This document shows, piece after piece, positions 8,132 to 15,888 of a stretch of 46,979 nt of DNA (positions within the stretch are counted from its first letter, which is position 1; every line of letters starts with the position of its first letter). The position numbers and the translations under genes were made by a program. This DNA is from an uncultured Ruminococcus sp. (GTDB lineage: Bacteria; Bacillota; Clostridia; Oscillospirales; Ruminococcaceae). The stretch lies in contig CAJTWQ010000012.1 in NCBI GenBank assembly GCA_910579835.1, forward strand, positions 1 to 46,979, given 5' to 3'. Below the pieces are notes generated by a model, which saw nothing but the letters and a program-made list of their open reading frames with translations, ran no database searches and was not told the origin of the DNA.

Positions 8132-9307
8132 TTAATCTAAAAGATTCCGGAAACGTTCCATAATAACGTCCCAGCGATAATTCTTCTCGACGTATTGCCG
8201 GGCGTTTTCCCGGAGCGTTTCATATTCTGCATCATGACTGAAAATATAATCAAGTATTCCCTCAAATTCAAAATAATTCGTATAATAAAGACCTCCGTTG
8301 CTCTTGGTGCAGTGACCTTTAAGCACCTCGCAGCGGCCGTTTACTATAACGGGAACGGAAAGTGTCATTGCTTCCAGAACGGAAATGGACAAACTCTCGA
8401 ATTTCGACGGCAGAACCAGAGTCTTTGCTCCCGATATGCCGCTGAACTTGTCCTCCTCGCTGACAAATCCCAGACTGATTATGTCTCCGTGCTTAGGTAT
8501 CCTGCACACAGGCTTGCCCATAAGGACAAGCTTCAGGGAGCTTTCGGGATGACGTGCCTTATACTCCGTAAAATACCGAAACATCTCCGGACAGTTTTTT
8601 CCCTCGTCGATACGTCCCACATAGATGATATATTCGCTGTCTATCGCAAACTTTTTCCGAAAAGCCTTTTCGTCGGGAGTTCCGGGTACTTCCACGCCTG
8701 TTCCCATAACCTGATGGGGGATATTTTTCGTATCGGGGAACATCCTGTTAACCAGAGCCTTTTCCTCATTGGTCAGAAACACAAAGGCTTTCGGCAGAGG
8801 AAAGAGCTTCTCAAAGGTCTTGAAGTGAATGAAAGGTTCCTCGTGCGCCGTGGGGATGAATACTGATTTTTCAGCGACCTCGGGCAGTCCCATAACGGTA
8901 AGGTAGTAAAGATATGTTACAAAGATAAAGGCGTCATAGCGGTCTTTGTTCTCACGGATATATTCTATCGCTTTGGGAGAATAGGGTCCCTGCTTCTCAA
9001 ACCAGAGCTTTTCCTCAAATATATTTCCTTTTCCTGCGCCCAGCCGTGCCAAATATGCTCCGTTAAAGCTGTTGAAATCCTCGCTGCGGCAGGCCTCCAC
9101 GGGAAATCTGCGTACATGCACACTATTTATTTCTTCCTCGTCCGCATCGTAATAATTCTCCCATGTAGTGTAATCCAATGCCTTAGTGGTGATAACATCC
9201 ACCTCAAATTCATCCGTAAGGCGCTCGGCGATAAGACGGGTGTAATATTCCGAACCGCCGTTTACTTCAACGCCGTATCTTTGGTTAACCAACGCGATCC
9301 TTTTCAT
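8132..9307 (-). CDS. GT4 family glycosyltransferase (paralogue of the next upstream gene)
   Basis: 391-residue GT-B fold glycosyltransferase. The N-terminus MKRIALVNQRYGVEVNGGSE has the GG(A/S)E acceptor-domain motif of GT4 enzymes. The donor domain shows YIIYVGRIDEGKN and the nucleotide-sugar binding E-x7-E motif in KFESLSISVLEAM (about residues 300-312). It shares its layout with the gene at 9307-10515, including NGGLYYTNYFEFEG near the C-terminus, so the two look like an old tandem duplication. The start ATG overlaps the previous TAA stop by one base (TAATG), meaning tight translational coupling. No membrane segment or signal peptide is seen. The specific sugar cannot be inferred. Confidence 0.88.
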   Translation of the reverse strand: MKRIALVNQRYGVEVNGGSEYYTRLIAERLTDEFEVDVITTKALDYTTWENYYDADEEEINSVHVRRFPVEACRSEDFNSFNGAYLARLGAGKGNIFEEKLWFEKQGPYSPKAIEYIRENKDRYDAFIFVTYLYYLTVMGLPEVAEKSVFIPTAHEEPFIHFKTFEKLFPLPKAFVFLTNEEKALVNRMFPDTKNIPHQVMGTGVEVPGTPDEKAFRKKFAIDSEYIIYVGRIDEGKNCPEMFRYFTEYKARHPESSLKLVLMGKPVCRIPKHGDIISLGFVSEEDKFSGISGAKTLVLPSKFESLSISVLEAMTLSVPVIVNGRCEVLKGHCTKSNGGLYYTNYFEFEGILDYIFSHDAEYETLRENARQYVEKNYRWDVIMERFRNLLD

Positions 9308-10515
9308 TAATCCTTCTCTCCGGTAATCTCCCTGAAAAATTTTTTGTACTTGTCAACAATAATATCCCAGTCGAAATTACGCATAACATAGTCTTTTCCG
9401 CTGCTTCCCATAAGCCATGCGGCGTTGCTGCCGCCTATTATATAATCGGTACAGCCCTCAAATTCAAAGTAGTTTGAAAAGTAAAGTCCTCCGTTTGCCT
9501 CCGATACGAAATTACGGGTAACGGCGCAGTCCTCATGCACCAGCACAGGACGTCCGCAGAGCCAGCTTTCCATTATAACAAGGGAGAAGCTTTCATTTCT
9601 TGAGGGCTGACAGAGAAATTCAGCCGCACCGAGGGCGTTGTACTTGTCCTGACGGTCGACAAAGCCCAAATCGATTATCCGCTTGTCCAGCACCAGACCG
9701 GCAGGCAGATCTATATAGCCGCCGCCGATGAGCACAAGTTTCAGCTCCGTATCATGACGTTTAATATACTCGGCAAAATATTTTACAAGTGTGTGAACGT
9801 TCTTGCCTTCGTCCTTCCTGCCGGCATAGAGAATAAATTTTTCCTTTATACCGTACTTTTCACGAAACGAGCCGGGATCTGGAACAATATCCGTATCCAT
9901 GCCGATCCCCATAACAACGGTTTTTGTACCGCTTTTTGAAAAGCCGTAAAGTCTTTCCGCAAGCTCCGCTTCAGGACGTGCGTTAAACACCATTCCTGCC
10001 AGTTTTGGAAAAAGCTCCTTAAAACGGCTCATATGGGCGTAGCTTTCGTCGTGGAAGCAGGGAATAAGCACTGATTTATAAGGACATATCTTTGCACCGT
10101 TATATGTAGTCCCGAACATATAGGGAATAAACACAAACAGTGCGTATTCGTCGTGATGCGCGCTTATATACTCATACAGATCGGGACTGTTGACCATTTC
10201 ATTAAGAAAAACGTCCTCCTCCTCCGGAGTAACGCTGTTTCCGCTCATAAGCTTGGCGTTTACGGCGTCGAAGGCTTCGCCGTCTCTTTTGCGAACCTTG
10301 AAACGACGAACGATTATACCATTTACAGTCTTGTCAAGCCCTTCTTTATAATAATTTCTGCTCCAATCCGAAGCGAACTCTTTAACGCAGGTGGTGAGTA
10401 TCTCCAGCCGCACTCCGGCGCTGTGCAGGTGTCCCGCAACTTCCCGAAGCTCCATTTCCGCTCCTCCCGGTATACCGTCGGCGTACCAGGGAATAACAAA
10501 TCCTATTTTTTTCAT
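9307..10515 (-). CDS. GT4 family glycosyltransferase
   Basis: 402-residue cytoplasmic GT-B glycosyltransferase. It begins MKKIGFVIPWYADGIPGGAE, the usual GT4 entry with a GGAE motif. The donor half has KFILYAGRKDEGKNV, KLVLIGGGY and the E-x7-E motif in RNESFSLVIMESW (about residues 310-322). The C-terminal NGGLYFSNYFEFEG block is nearly the same as in the following gene at 8132-9307, evidence of duplication with divergence of the acceptor half. It overlaps the preceding gene's stop by four bases (ATGA), so the whole glycosyltransferase block is one coupled transcript. The likely function is adding one residue of the exported glycan's repeat unit. Confidence 0.88.
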   Translation of the reverse strand: MKKIGFVIPWYADGIPGGAEMELREVAGHLHSAGVRLEILTTCVKEFASDWSRNYYKEGLDKTVNGIIVRRFKVRKRDGEAFDAVNAKLMSGNSVTPEEEDVFLNEMVNSPDLYEYISAHHDEYALFVFIPYMFGTTYNGAKICPYKSVLIPCFHDESYAHMSRFKELFPKLAGMVFNARPEAELAERLYGFSKSGTKTVVMGIGMDTDIVPDPGSFREKYGIKEKFILYAGRKDEGKNVHTLVKYFAEYIKRHDTELKLVLIGGGYIDLPAGLVLDKRIIDLGFVDRQDKYNALGAAEFLCQPSRNESFSLVIMESWLCGRPVLVHEDCAVTRNFVSEANGGLYFSNYFEFEGCTDYIIGGSNAAWLMGSSGKDYVMRNFDWDIIVDKYKKFFREITGEKD

Positions 10516-11594
10516 ATTGCCGCACCTTTTTCTATAAATCCCCTGAGCTGCTTTTCAAAAATACCTCTTATCCTGTCATATGAAAAATCCTCAAGACGGC
10601 GGCGCTGACCTTCGATTATCTGCTTTTTCAGCGTTTCATCACTGAGAACACGGTGAATCACTCTTGAAACAAACATCGGATCATTGCTGTCGAGCAGAAC
10701 GCCGCTGCCTCCCAGCGTATCGCCAATCGCGCTGGTGTCATAAGCGAAGATCGGCACGTCAAAGAACATCGACTCCACCAAAGGAACACAGAAGCCCTCG
10801 TGCTCGCTCATACATACAAAAGCGTCCGCAATGCGGTACCAGGCAAGTATCTCGCTGAATTTTATATGCCCCGTGAATATAACGTCATCCTCCAGACCAA
10901 GAGCCTTGACATACTTTATCAGACGCTGATAATAATTCTCCATGCCCGTATACGACCCCACCAGTATCAGCCTTGAATCGGAATCGAGCCGCTTATATTG
11001 ACAAAAAGCTCTTATGACGTTTTCATGCTTCTTATTGGGGGTGATACGTCCCACAAAAATAAGATTGCGTTTTCCTCCGCCGTATCTGCTTATGATTCTC
11101 TTATCAGGGGTCTGCCTGTAGTCTTCAAAGCGGATGAGTATGGGCAGCACGTCAATAGGGCAGGTATATCCCATACTCACAAGCTCCGCTCTGTTATATT
11201 CAGAATCAGCTATGCAGTATTCCACCTTGTCGCGCAGATGCTTAACGCCCTTATAGCCATGTTCTGTAAGTGAAGCCGCAGCAGCACTGTATGGGCGGAA
11301 AAAATCCGGAGGAGTGATATTATGGTATATCATGATCTTCCGGCAGGGAAAGTCCTGTATCTTAAATGTCAGATCCGTTCCAGTAGATTTGTGATACAGC
11401 AAAATATCGTCTTTTTTAAGACCTCTGAGACGGCTTATGCTCTTAGCTGTATCAAACGGCAGTCTTTTGTCAATATTTTCCGCATATATTTCGGAAATAA
11501 AACCCATATTCGCTATAGCCCCTTTAAGAGCTATAGTATCGTTGCCGATTGCGTCACCGAAAGACATTGTAGGCAGAAGCTGTACTATCCTCAT
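10512..11594 (-). CDS. GT4 family glycosyltransferase
   Basis: 360-residue GT-B enzyme. MRIVQLLPTMSFGDAIGNDT opens the acceptor domain. The donor domain has NLIFVGRITPNKKHENVI, RLILVGSYTG, VIFTGHIKFSEILAWYRIAD and a canonical E-x7-E motif, SEHEGFCVPLVESM (about residues 268-281). These match the large GT4 family of capsule, O-antigen and teichoic-type polymer transferases. The gene begins at ATG 11594, overlapping the stop of the small coiled-coil gene by four bases, and its own stop overlaps the next start by four bases. Family assignment is strong; linkage type and sugar are not determinable here. Confidence 0.9.
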   Translation of the reverse strand: MRIVQLLPTMSFGDAIGNDTIALKGAIANMGFISEIYAENIDKRLPFDTAKSISRLRGLKKDDILLYHKSTGTDLTFKIQDFPCRKIMIYHNITPPDFFRPYSAAAASLTEHGYKGVKHLRDKVEYCIADSEYNRAELVSMGYTCPIDVLPILIRFEDYRQTPDKRIISRYGGGKRNLIFVGRITPNKKHENVIRAFCQYKRLDSDSRLILVGSYTGMENYYQRLIKYVKALGLEDDVIFTGHIKFSEILAWYRIADAFVCMSEHEGFCVPLVESMFFDVPIFAYDTSAIGDTLGGSGVLLDSNDPMFVSRVIHRVLSDETLKKQIIEGQRRRLEDFSYDRIRGIFEKQLRGFIEKGAAI

Positions 11595-12094
11595 GACATT
11601 TCCTGCTTTCCCAGCTCCTCCCGAAGAACTGCATTTTCACGCTCCAGAGAGTCTATACGGCCGCGAAGCTCTTTTTGAGAAAGCTCCAGCGTTTCCAGCC
11701 TTGACAGAAGCCCATCTGTCATATCATCATCCTGACAGCTTTCCGCATTGTTTTTCATGACGTTAAGTACGTTTGTAACAGACGCATTGAAGCTGTTCTG
11801 TTCAAAAACCACAGGTTCTACATAGAACTTCATCAGCTTACGGATGACCTTTTTGAAAAAGACCTTTATAGGATTTCCGGACAGCGGCTTATACGGCTGC
11901 ACAAAGTGGTGGGCGTTGACGTATGCCAGCGACTCGTCAGCCGCTAACAAAGACGCCGCTCCGTCCGTTTCGATCTGCACTGGCTTTTTATAGGGCACAT
12001 CCTCGAAGCTTAGCATATCAGCGGTAAGTCCTTTCTCCTCTATTTCGCGCTTTATCTGCGCCATTATTTCTTCAATATTTATTTTATTTTCCAT
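11591..12094 (-). CDS. Small coiled-coil protein of polysaccharide export operon
   Basis: 167 residues, not recognised as a named family. The N-terminal part (KINIEEIMAQIKREIEEKG) is a charged helix. The middle holds a basic amphipathic stretch, KVFFKKVIRKLMKFYVEPVV (about residues 76-95), followed by FEQNSFNASVTNVLNVM. The C-terminus is a heptad-patterned coiled coil (RLETLELSQKELRGRIDSL and after, about 125-160). The basic-amphipathic plus 'VEP...QN.FN' pattern resembles segments I associate with proteins of O-antigen and capsule clusters, where it may attach the protein to the membrane. It is sandwiched between the coiled-coil methyltransferase and the glycosyltransferases, with a four-base overlap downstream. 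I infer a scaffold or length-control partner, without proof. ATG 12094 is followed directly by the family-like acidic helix. Confidence 0.7.
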   Translation of the reverse strand: MENKINIEEIMAQIKREIEEKGLTADMLSFEDVPYKKPVQIETDGAASLLAADESLAYVNAHHFVQPYKPLSGNPIKVFFKKVIRKLMKFYVEPVVFEQNSFNASVTNVLNVMKNNAESCQDDDMTDGLLSRLETLELSQKELRGRIDSLERENAVLREELGKQEMS

Positions 12095-12107
12095 TTTATT
12101 TCATCCT

Positions 12108-13244
12108 TTATTTTGTTGCTATGACAGCGTAATCCTGACTGCCGTAAAGCAGCTCGGAAACATTCTTCATTGCACTGTTAAATTCTCCTGCGCCCTCTAT
12201 ATTCAGCTCCGGTATCTTAAAAGGCGGTCTGCTGTGCTCAGTGTAAACAATGTCAATTTCAGTAAACCCGGCTTTTTCCAGAAAGTATTTCATGGTAAGG
12301 GGATGCACCGGCTTTATATGGGACGGATCAATATAAAAGGCGTTGGTATATATTGCCAGAGACGTGGGGTTGGGCGTTTCGATAACGATACATCCGCCCT
12401 CCGAAAGCTTTTCATAGGCAATGCTGCACAGCCTGATTATTTCTCTGGTCTTAAGATGCTCCACTACCTGTCCTACAAAAATACCGTCCACGCTTTCCTG
12501 CTTCGACAGAAAATCAACTCCATCGCCGCATATGGCGGAAAGTCCTTTCATATTGCAGTAATCCGCATAAGGCTCATAAATATCCACGCCGTGTGCAGTA
12601 ATTCCGTTGTCTTTCATAAGTGAAAGGAATTCTCCTCGTCCGCAGCCAACATCAATCACATTTGTCTTATCCCTGAAATATTCAAGATAAATCTCCTGCG
12701 CCTTTTTAATGCTGTCAATGGAACCTCTGAAATGATTTTCAAAATCGAAGTAGTCAATATTGTCATATTCGGAATCTCCGATTTCGGCTGCGGTCACAGA
12801 TTCAGGAACAGACGGGGAGACATTATTTGCCGCTGAAACGTTCCTCCTGTTCTTCATGCCCTTTTCAATGACAGTAAGCTTCAGCTTGACAAATTCATCG
12901 TCTGCCGAAAGTCTTTCAATTGCGGCGTTGTTATTTCTCAGATTTACGCTTACCGTTTCAAGGTCGCCGTGCAGAGCAGCTGTCAGGGCTTCGAGGCTGC
13001 CAAGGCGTTCCAGCGACTCCCTGCCCGCTGTTGTTTCGGATTCCAGCCGCTCACGCAGCGCATTAATCTGTTCCTGAATGCCGCAGACAGCCTTTTCTAT
13101 ATCTCCGGCACGCTGGCCTATAAGCTCTATGTCCTGTGATACGGCGGCAAATCCCTTAAAAACAGAACCAAAAAACAAACGGCGCAGAAGAGCAAAAAAA
13201 CCGCCGTGAAATTTCTTTTCAATGTACTCGCTTGTATTGCTCAT
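12108..13244 (-). CDS. SAM-dependent methyltransferase with N-terminal coiled coil
   Basis: 378 residues from the preferred ATG 13244, which has GAGG eight bases upstream; a longer frame to 13319 exists but would run into the ATPase gene. Residues about 5-35 include a basic amphipathic patch (FFALLRRLFFGSVFKGF). Residues about 35-130 have heptad repeats typical of a coiled coil (IQEQINALRERLESE). From about 155 on there is a class I methyltransferase: NVIDVGCGRGEFLSLM (SAM motif I, about 195-210), AHGVDIYE (motif II) and GGCIVIETPNPTSLAIY. This combination next to a Wzt-type ATPase recalls WbdD of E. coli O9a, where a methyltransferase and coiled coil cap and measure the glycan. No kinase domain is present here. 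The methyltransferase fold is secure; glycan-end methylation is an inference from context. Confidence 0.85.
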   Translation of the reverse strand: MSNTSEYIEKKFHGGFFALLRRLFFGSVFKGFAAVSQDIELIGQRAGDIEKAVCGIQEQINALRERLESETTAGRESLERLGSLEALTAALHGDLETVSVNLRNNNAAIERLSADDEFVKLKLTVIEKGMKNRRNVSAANNVSPSVPESVTAAEIGDSEYDNIDYFDFENHFRGSIDSIKKAQEIYLEYFRDKTNVIDVGCGRGEFLSLMKDNGITAHGVDIYEPYADYCNMKGLSAICGDGVDFLSKQESVDGIFVGQVVEHLKTREIIRLCSIAYEKLSEGGCIVIETPNPTSLAIYTNAFYIDPSHIKPVHPLTMKYFLEKAGFTEIDIVYTEHSRPPFKIPELNIEGAGEFNSAMKNVSELLYGSQDYAVIATK

Positions 13245-13303
13245 GTATTGTACCTCTAAAATAAAAAATATTTGACAATTCGGTGACAAAGTTTCCCAGA
13301 TAA

Positions 13304-14572
13304 TTAGTGTATCTGCCAATTATGCTTTATTCTGGCGATACCAACATCTCCGACAGGGTTTATCATTTCAAGCTTAAAGGCCTCACGGTAATAATCCACG
13401 GGTATTCCGTCGCCTGTCTCGATAGCAAAATCTATCAGATACTCTCCGGCTAACAACGGTACATCCTCCAGGACAATTTCCGCACTGCCGCTGCGGTCCA
13501 GCCGGAACCTCTCATGCTTGTCTATTCTGGTATTAACGCCGTAGCACTGAACTCCCTCGCGGTTAAATATCCCTATACCGAAAACTGCGTCGTCCACAGC
13601 CCTTTTCACCGTGTAATCAAGCCGGAACGTCACCGTCTCCCCTGTCCTGAAAATTCTCTGCTGTAAGCCGCCAGGCGTATACACCCTGACGCTTTTTATC
13701 CTTGCATCGCCGTTTCCCCAGCGTTTAGAACTTTCCTGAGGAGTATCCGATGGAGATTCTTCTTTATCGTTATCGGGAGCGTCGTCATCCGGACTACTGT
13801 TTTCAAGCTCTCTTCCGACAGTCTCCTGCATTTTTCTGCCCATGAAATCAAGATACTCAAGGTCGATCTCCTTCGGAGCTCCCTCGGCTTTGATAAGTCC
13901 CTCATGGATCCAGACGGAACGATCGCAAATCTGCTCGATCTGTCCCAGCGAATGAGAAACGATGACTATAGTCGTGCCGTGAGCTTTTATCTCTTTCAGC
14001 TTATTAAAACACTTTGCCTGAAAGTTTGCGTCGCCCACCGCAAGAATCTCGTCGATGAGAAGTATATCCGCATCTACATTTATCGCCACTGAAAAAGCCA
14101 GACGCATATACATCCCCGATGAATAAGTCCTGACGGGATTATCAATAAACTCCTCAAGCTCCGAAAAACTGATAATATCTTTCAGACGGGCGTCGATCTC
14201 CTTTTTTGTCAGACCAAAAATTGCAGCGTTGGTGTAGATATTCTCACGTCCGCTCATATCGGGGTGAAAACCAGCGCCAAGCTCGATAAGACTGGAAACC
14301 CTGCCGTTCATGGTTATTGTGCCCGTGTCAGGAAACATTATCTTTGTCAGCAGTTTAAGAGTAGTGGATTTTCCGCAGCCGTTATGACCGATAAGCCCTA
14401 TAGCTTCTCCCTTTTTTACCTGAAAGCTTATGCCGCGGAGCACCCTGCGCTCCTCATAGCGGCTCCTTTTCCGGAACAACAGCCGTTCTTTAAGCTGAGA
14501 ACCTTTATCCAGAAAAACCTTGAAGCTTTTGGTTATATTGTTTACATCAATTGCAATATCATTCACAGCCAT
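13304..14572 (-). CDS. wzt: Polysaccharide ABC transporter ATP-binding protein with Wzt-type C-terminal domain
   Basis: 422-residue cytoplasmic ATPase of the exporter. Walker A is GHNGCGKST (62-70), the signature is YSSGMYMRLAFSVA (about 150-163), and Walker B is ILLIDEILAVGD (about 170-181), all typical of the Wzt/TagH/RfbB subfamily. After an acidic linker (about 245-280, rich in D, E and S) comes a beta-rich domain of about 140 residues, beginning RWGNGDARIKSV. This matches the Wzt C-terminal carbohydrate-binding domain, which in O9a-type systems recognises the capped end of the polymer before export. The gene abuts the permease gene (TAA directly followed by ATG). The presence of the C-terminal domain argues for a chain-end-recognising system rather than a TarH-like one. 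Confidence 0.92.
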   Translation of the reverse strand: MAVNDIAIDVNNITKSFKVFLDKGSQLKERLLFRKRSRYEERRVLRGISFQVKKGEAIGLIGHNGCGKSTTLKLLTKIMFPDTGTITMNGRVSSLIELGAGFHPDMSGRENIYTNAAIFGLTKKEIDARLKDIISFSELEEFIDNPVRTYSSGMYMRLAFSVAINVDADILLIDEILAVGDANFQAKCFNKLKEIKAHGTTIVIVSHSLGQIEQICDRSVWIHEGLIKAEGAPKEIDLEYLDFMGRKMQETVGRELENSSPDDDAPDNDKEESPSDTPQESSKRWGNGDARIKSVRVYTPGGLQQRIFRTGETVTFRLDYTVKRAVDDAVFGIGIFNREGVQCYGVNTRIDKHERFRLDRSGSAEIVLEDVPLLAGEYLIDFAIETGDGIPVDYYREAFKLEMINPVGDVGIARIKHNWQIH

Positions 14573-15349
14573 TTATAATTCCTCCGCAAAATGACGCTGA
14601 AGTTTGTTGAAAACCACGCAGCCCAGTATCAAGAAGAACAAACCAAAGCCTACAGCCGAAACCAGCGAGGAAAAATCAGGCATTGCCTTATTGTAAAGCA
14701 CAGTTCTGTAGCACTCTATAACATGGGTCATAGGGTTAAGGTTGAACACTGGCAAAAGCCTGTCCGGCACAATTGATTTATCGTACATGATCGGCGTCAT
14801 ATACATCCACATCATCGAAAAAATGCCGAGAATATGCTCCATATCCCTGAAATAAACAGTTATAGCGGATGTGAGCAGAGCCATTCCCAGAGCCATAAGA
14901 TATTCCACTGCCATTATAACCGGAAGCGCCAGCAGCGCAGCGAAATTGATACCAGCCCCGGTAATGATAATCACCGCAAAGATCACTATGAAGCAGAGCA
15001 GCATATTGACAAAGCTGCTTGTAACGTAGGAAATCGGAATGACCATGCGCGGAAAGTAGATTTTCTTTATTAGATCTTTCTGTGCGACCACCGAGGAGGC
15101 ACCTACAGTTATAGCGGAAGAAAAGAATATCCAGGGGATAAGCGCAACAAAAAGGTAGAGATAATAGCGTTCGATATTCGATTTAAGAATAAATGAGAAC
15201 ACCACCGTATATACCACTAACTGAAGCAGAGGATTGATAAACGTCCACAGGAAGCCAAGAACCGAGCCTTTATAGCGTCCTCTCAAGTCTTTTTTCACAA
15301 GGCTGAATATCATTTGCCTGTATGCATACAATTCCTTTATTGTATTCAT
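14573..15349 (-). CDS. wzm: Polysaccharide ABC transporter permease
   Basis: 258-residue membrane subunit of the ABC-2 type exporter family (Wzm/TagG/RfbA). It has a cytoplasmic N-terminal interface helix (RQMIFSLVKKDLRGRYKGS) and about six membrane segments, with the family motifs LGFLWTFINPLLQL, FIPWIFFSSAI-like (ALIPWIFFSSAITVGA) and a late NPMTHVIECYRTVLY. ATG 15349 is chosen because AAGGAG lies six bases before it and the predicted transcription start near 15385 would exclude the longer frame beginning at 15388. It is the first gene of the glycan operon, directly followed by the ATPase. It would pass a lipid-linked polymer to the outer face. Confidence 0.92.
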   Translation of the reverse strand: MNTIKELYAYRQMIFSLVKKDLRGRYKGSVLGFLWTFINPLLQLVVYTVVFSFILKSNIERYYLYLFVALIPWIFFSSAITVGASSVVAQKDLIKKIYFPRMVIPISYVTSSFVNMLLCFIVIFAVIIITGAGINFAALLALPVIMAVEYLMALGMALLTSAITVYFRDMEHILGIFSMMWMYMTPIMYDKSIVPDRLLPVFNLNPMTHVIECYRTVLYNKAMPDFSSLVSAVGFGLFFLILGCVVFNKLQRHFAEEL

Positions 15350-15391
15350 GTAAAACTCCTTGCAAAGCATAATTTTCCATTGTATCATTTA

Positions 15392-15421
15392 ATTATATCA
15401 TAGTATATACTTCAATGTCAA
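15392..15421 (-). promoter_or_regulatory. Consensus sigma-A promoter of the polysaccharide operon
   Basis: On the minus strand -35 TTGACA (15421-15416) and -10 TATAAT (15397-15392) are both perfect matches, separated by 18 bases, with an extended TG before the -10. The predicted start near 15385 leaves a leader of about 35 bases before the permease ATG. With no further promoter or terminator evident for about 12.5 kb, it probably drives all eleven genes down to 2757. Confidence 0.85.
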
Positions 15422-15477
15422 TAGTAATATTGCAAAAAACCACGGCAACAACATTTGCTTCTATTCATGTTCATGAA

Positions 15478-15581
15478 GGGGTACTCTGTCCCCATTCCCC
15501 CCTGCCAAAGGGAAGTAAATCCCCTTTGGAAACCCATTATTAATTCTTTAAAATCCCCATAAGGGGGATTTTAAAGAATTA
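15478..15581. repeat. Stacked inverted repeats, REP/MITE-like
   Basis: Three inverted repeats follow one another: short GGGG/CCCC arms at 15478-15493, CCAAAGGG (15505-15512) with CCCTTTGG (15522-15529), and a perfect 18-base palindrome with arms 15541-15558 and 15564-15581 and a five-base loop. No T-tract directly follows, so a plain terminator is unlikely. The arrangement suggests a dispersed intergenic repeat, to be confirmed by copy number in the genome. Confidence 0.6.
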
Positions 15582-15650
15582 GGGTGAGTGCCAAACAGAA
15601 AATATTTCCTTCAACAGGAATTTAAAAAAACAAAATCTATTTTATAGTCA

Positions 15651-15706
15651 TAAAAAAATAACCGCTGTTACCCTGTGCAAAAAACACAGAAGTACGTACA
15701 GTCGGT
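15651..15706 (-). terminator. Rho-independent terminator
   Basis: Outer arms ACCGACTGT (15706-15698) and ACAGCGGT (15668-15661) pair with one bulge, inner arms CTGTG/CACAG (15689-15685 with 15677-15673) pair, and the stem is followed on the minus strand by TATTTTTTTA (15660-15651). It would end transcripts from the CNNM gene or from the candidate RNA. Confidence 0.65.
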
Positions 15707-15795
15707 TCTCGCTCACAACCGCAGGCTCGTTCCACCCTCTGCGGCACTATTGGTTTGCTTTCACACAAAGCTAAAGTCTGGTTAAAATGCTTTAA
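15651..15795 (-). ncRNA. Candidate structured RNA or long 3' leader, unknown class
   Basis: On the minus strand this stretch folds into a CCGCAG/CTGCGG stem (15744-15739 with 15724-15719) and a compound terminator hairpin at its 3' end. No reading frame covers it. It contains GGGTGGAACG, which superficially recalls a T-box, but no aminoacyl-tRNA synthetase gene follows. I could not assign it to a known RNA class. It may be an independent small RNA or the 3' end of the upstream CNNM mRNA. Confidence 0.4.
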
Positions 15796-15820
15796 ATATC
15801 GGCGGCAGCACTTTGAAAGA

Positions 15821-15849
15821 GGAGACGCCTTGCAAATGAAGGCGTCTCC
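15821..15849. repeat. Perfect 10-base inverted repeat after the CNNM gene
   Basis: GGAGACGCCT (15821-15830) and AGGCGTCTCC (15840-15849) flank a nine-base loop. On the minus strand only a broken T-tract (TCTTTC) follows, so it could be a weak terminator or an mRNA 3' stabilising hairpin for the gene ending at 15889. Confidence 0.5.
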
Positions 15850-15888
15850 GTAACATATCAGACTTTTTAAAAGACTAAAGAAATATTA

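Noticed and set aside
15719..15744. T-box-like GGGTGGAACG wording in the intergenic RNA
   Set aside because: No specifier stem seen, no aminoacyl-tRNA synthetase or amino-acid gene downstream; the next gene is a polysaccharide permease 300 bases away with its own promoter.
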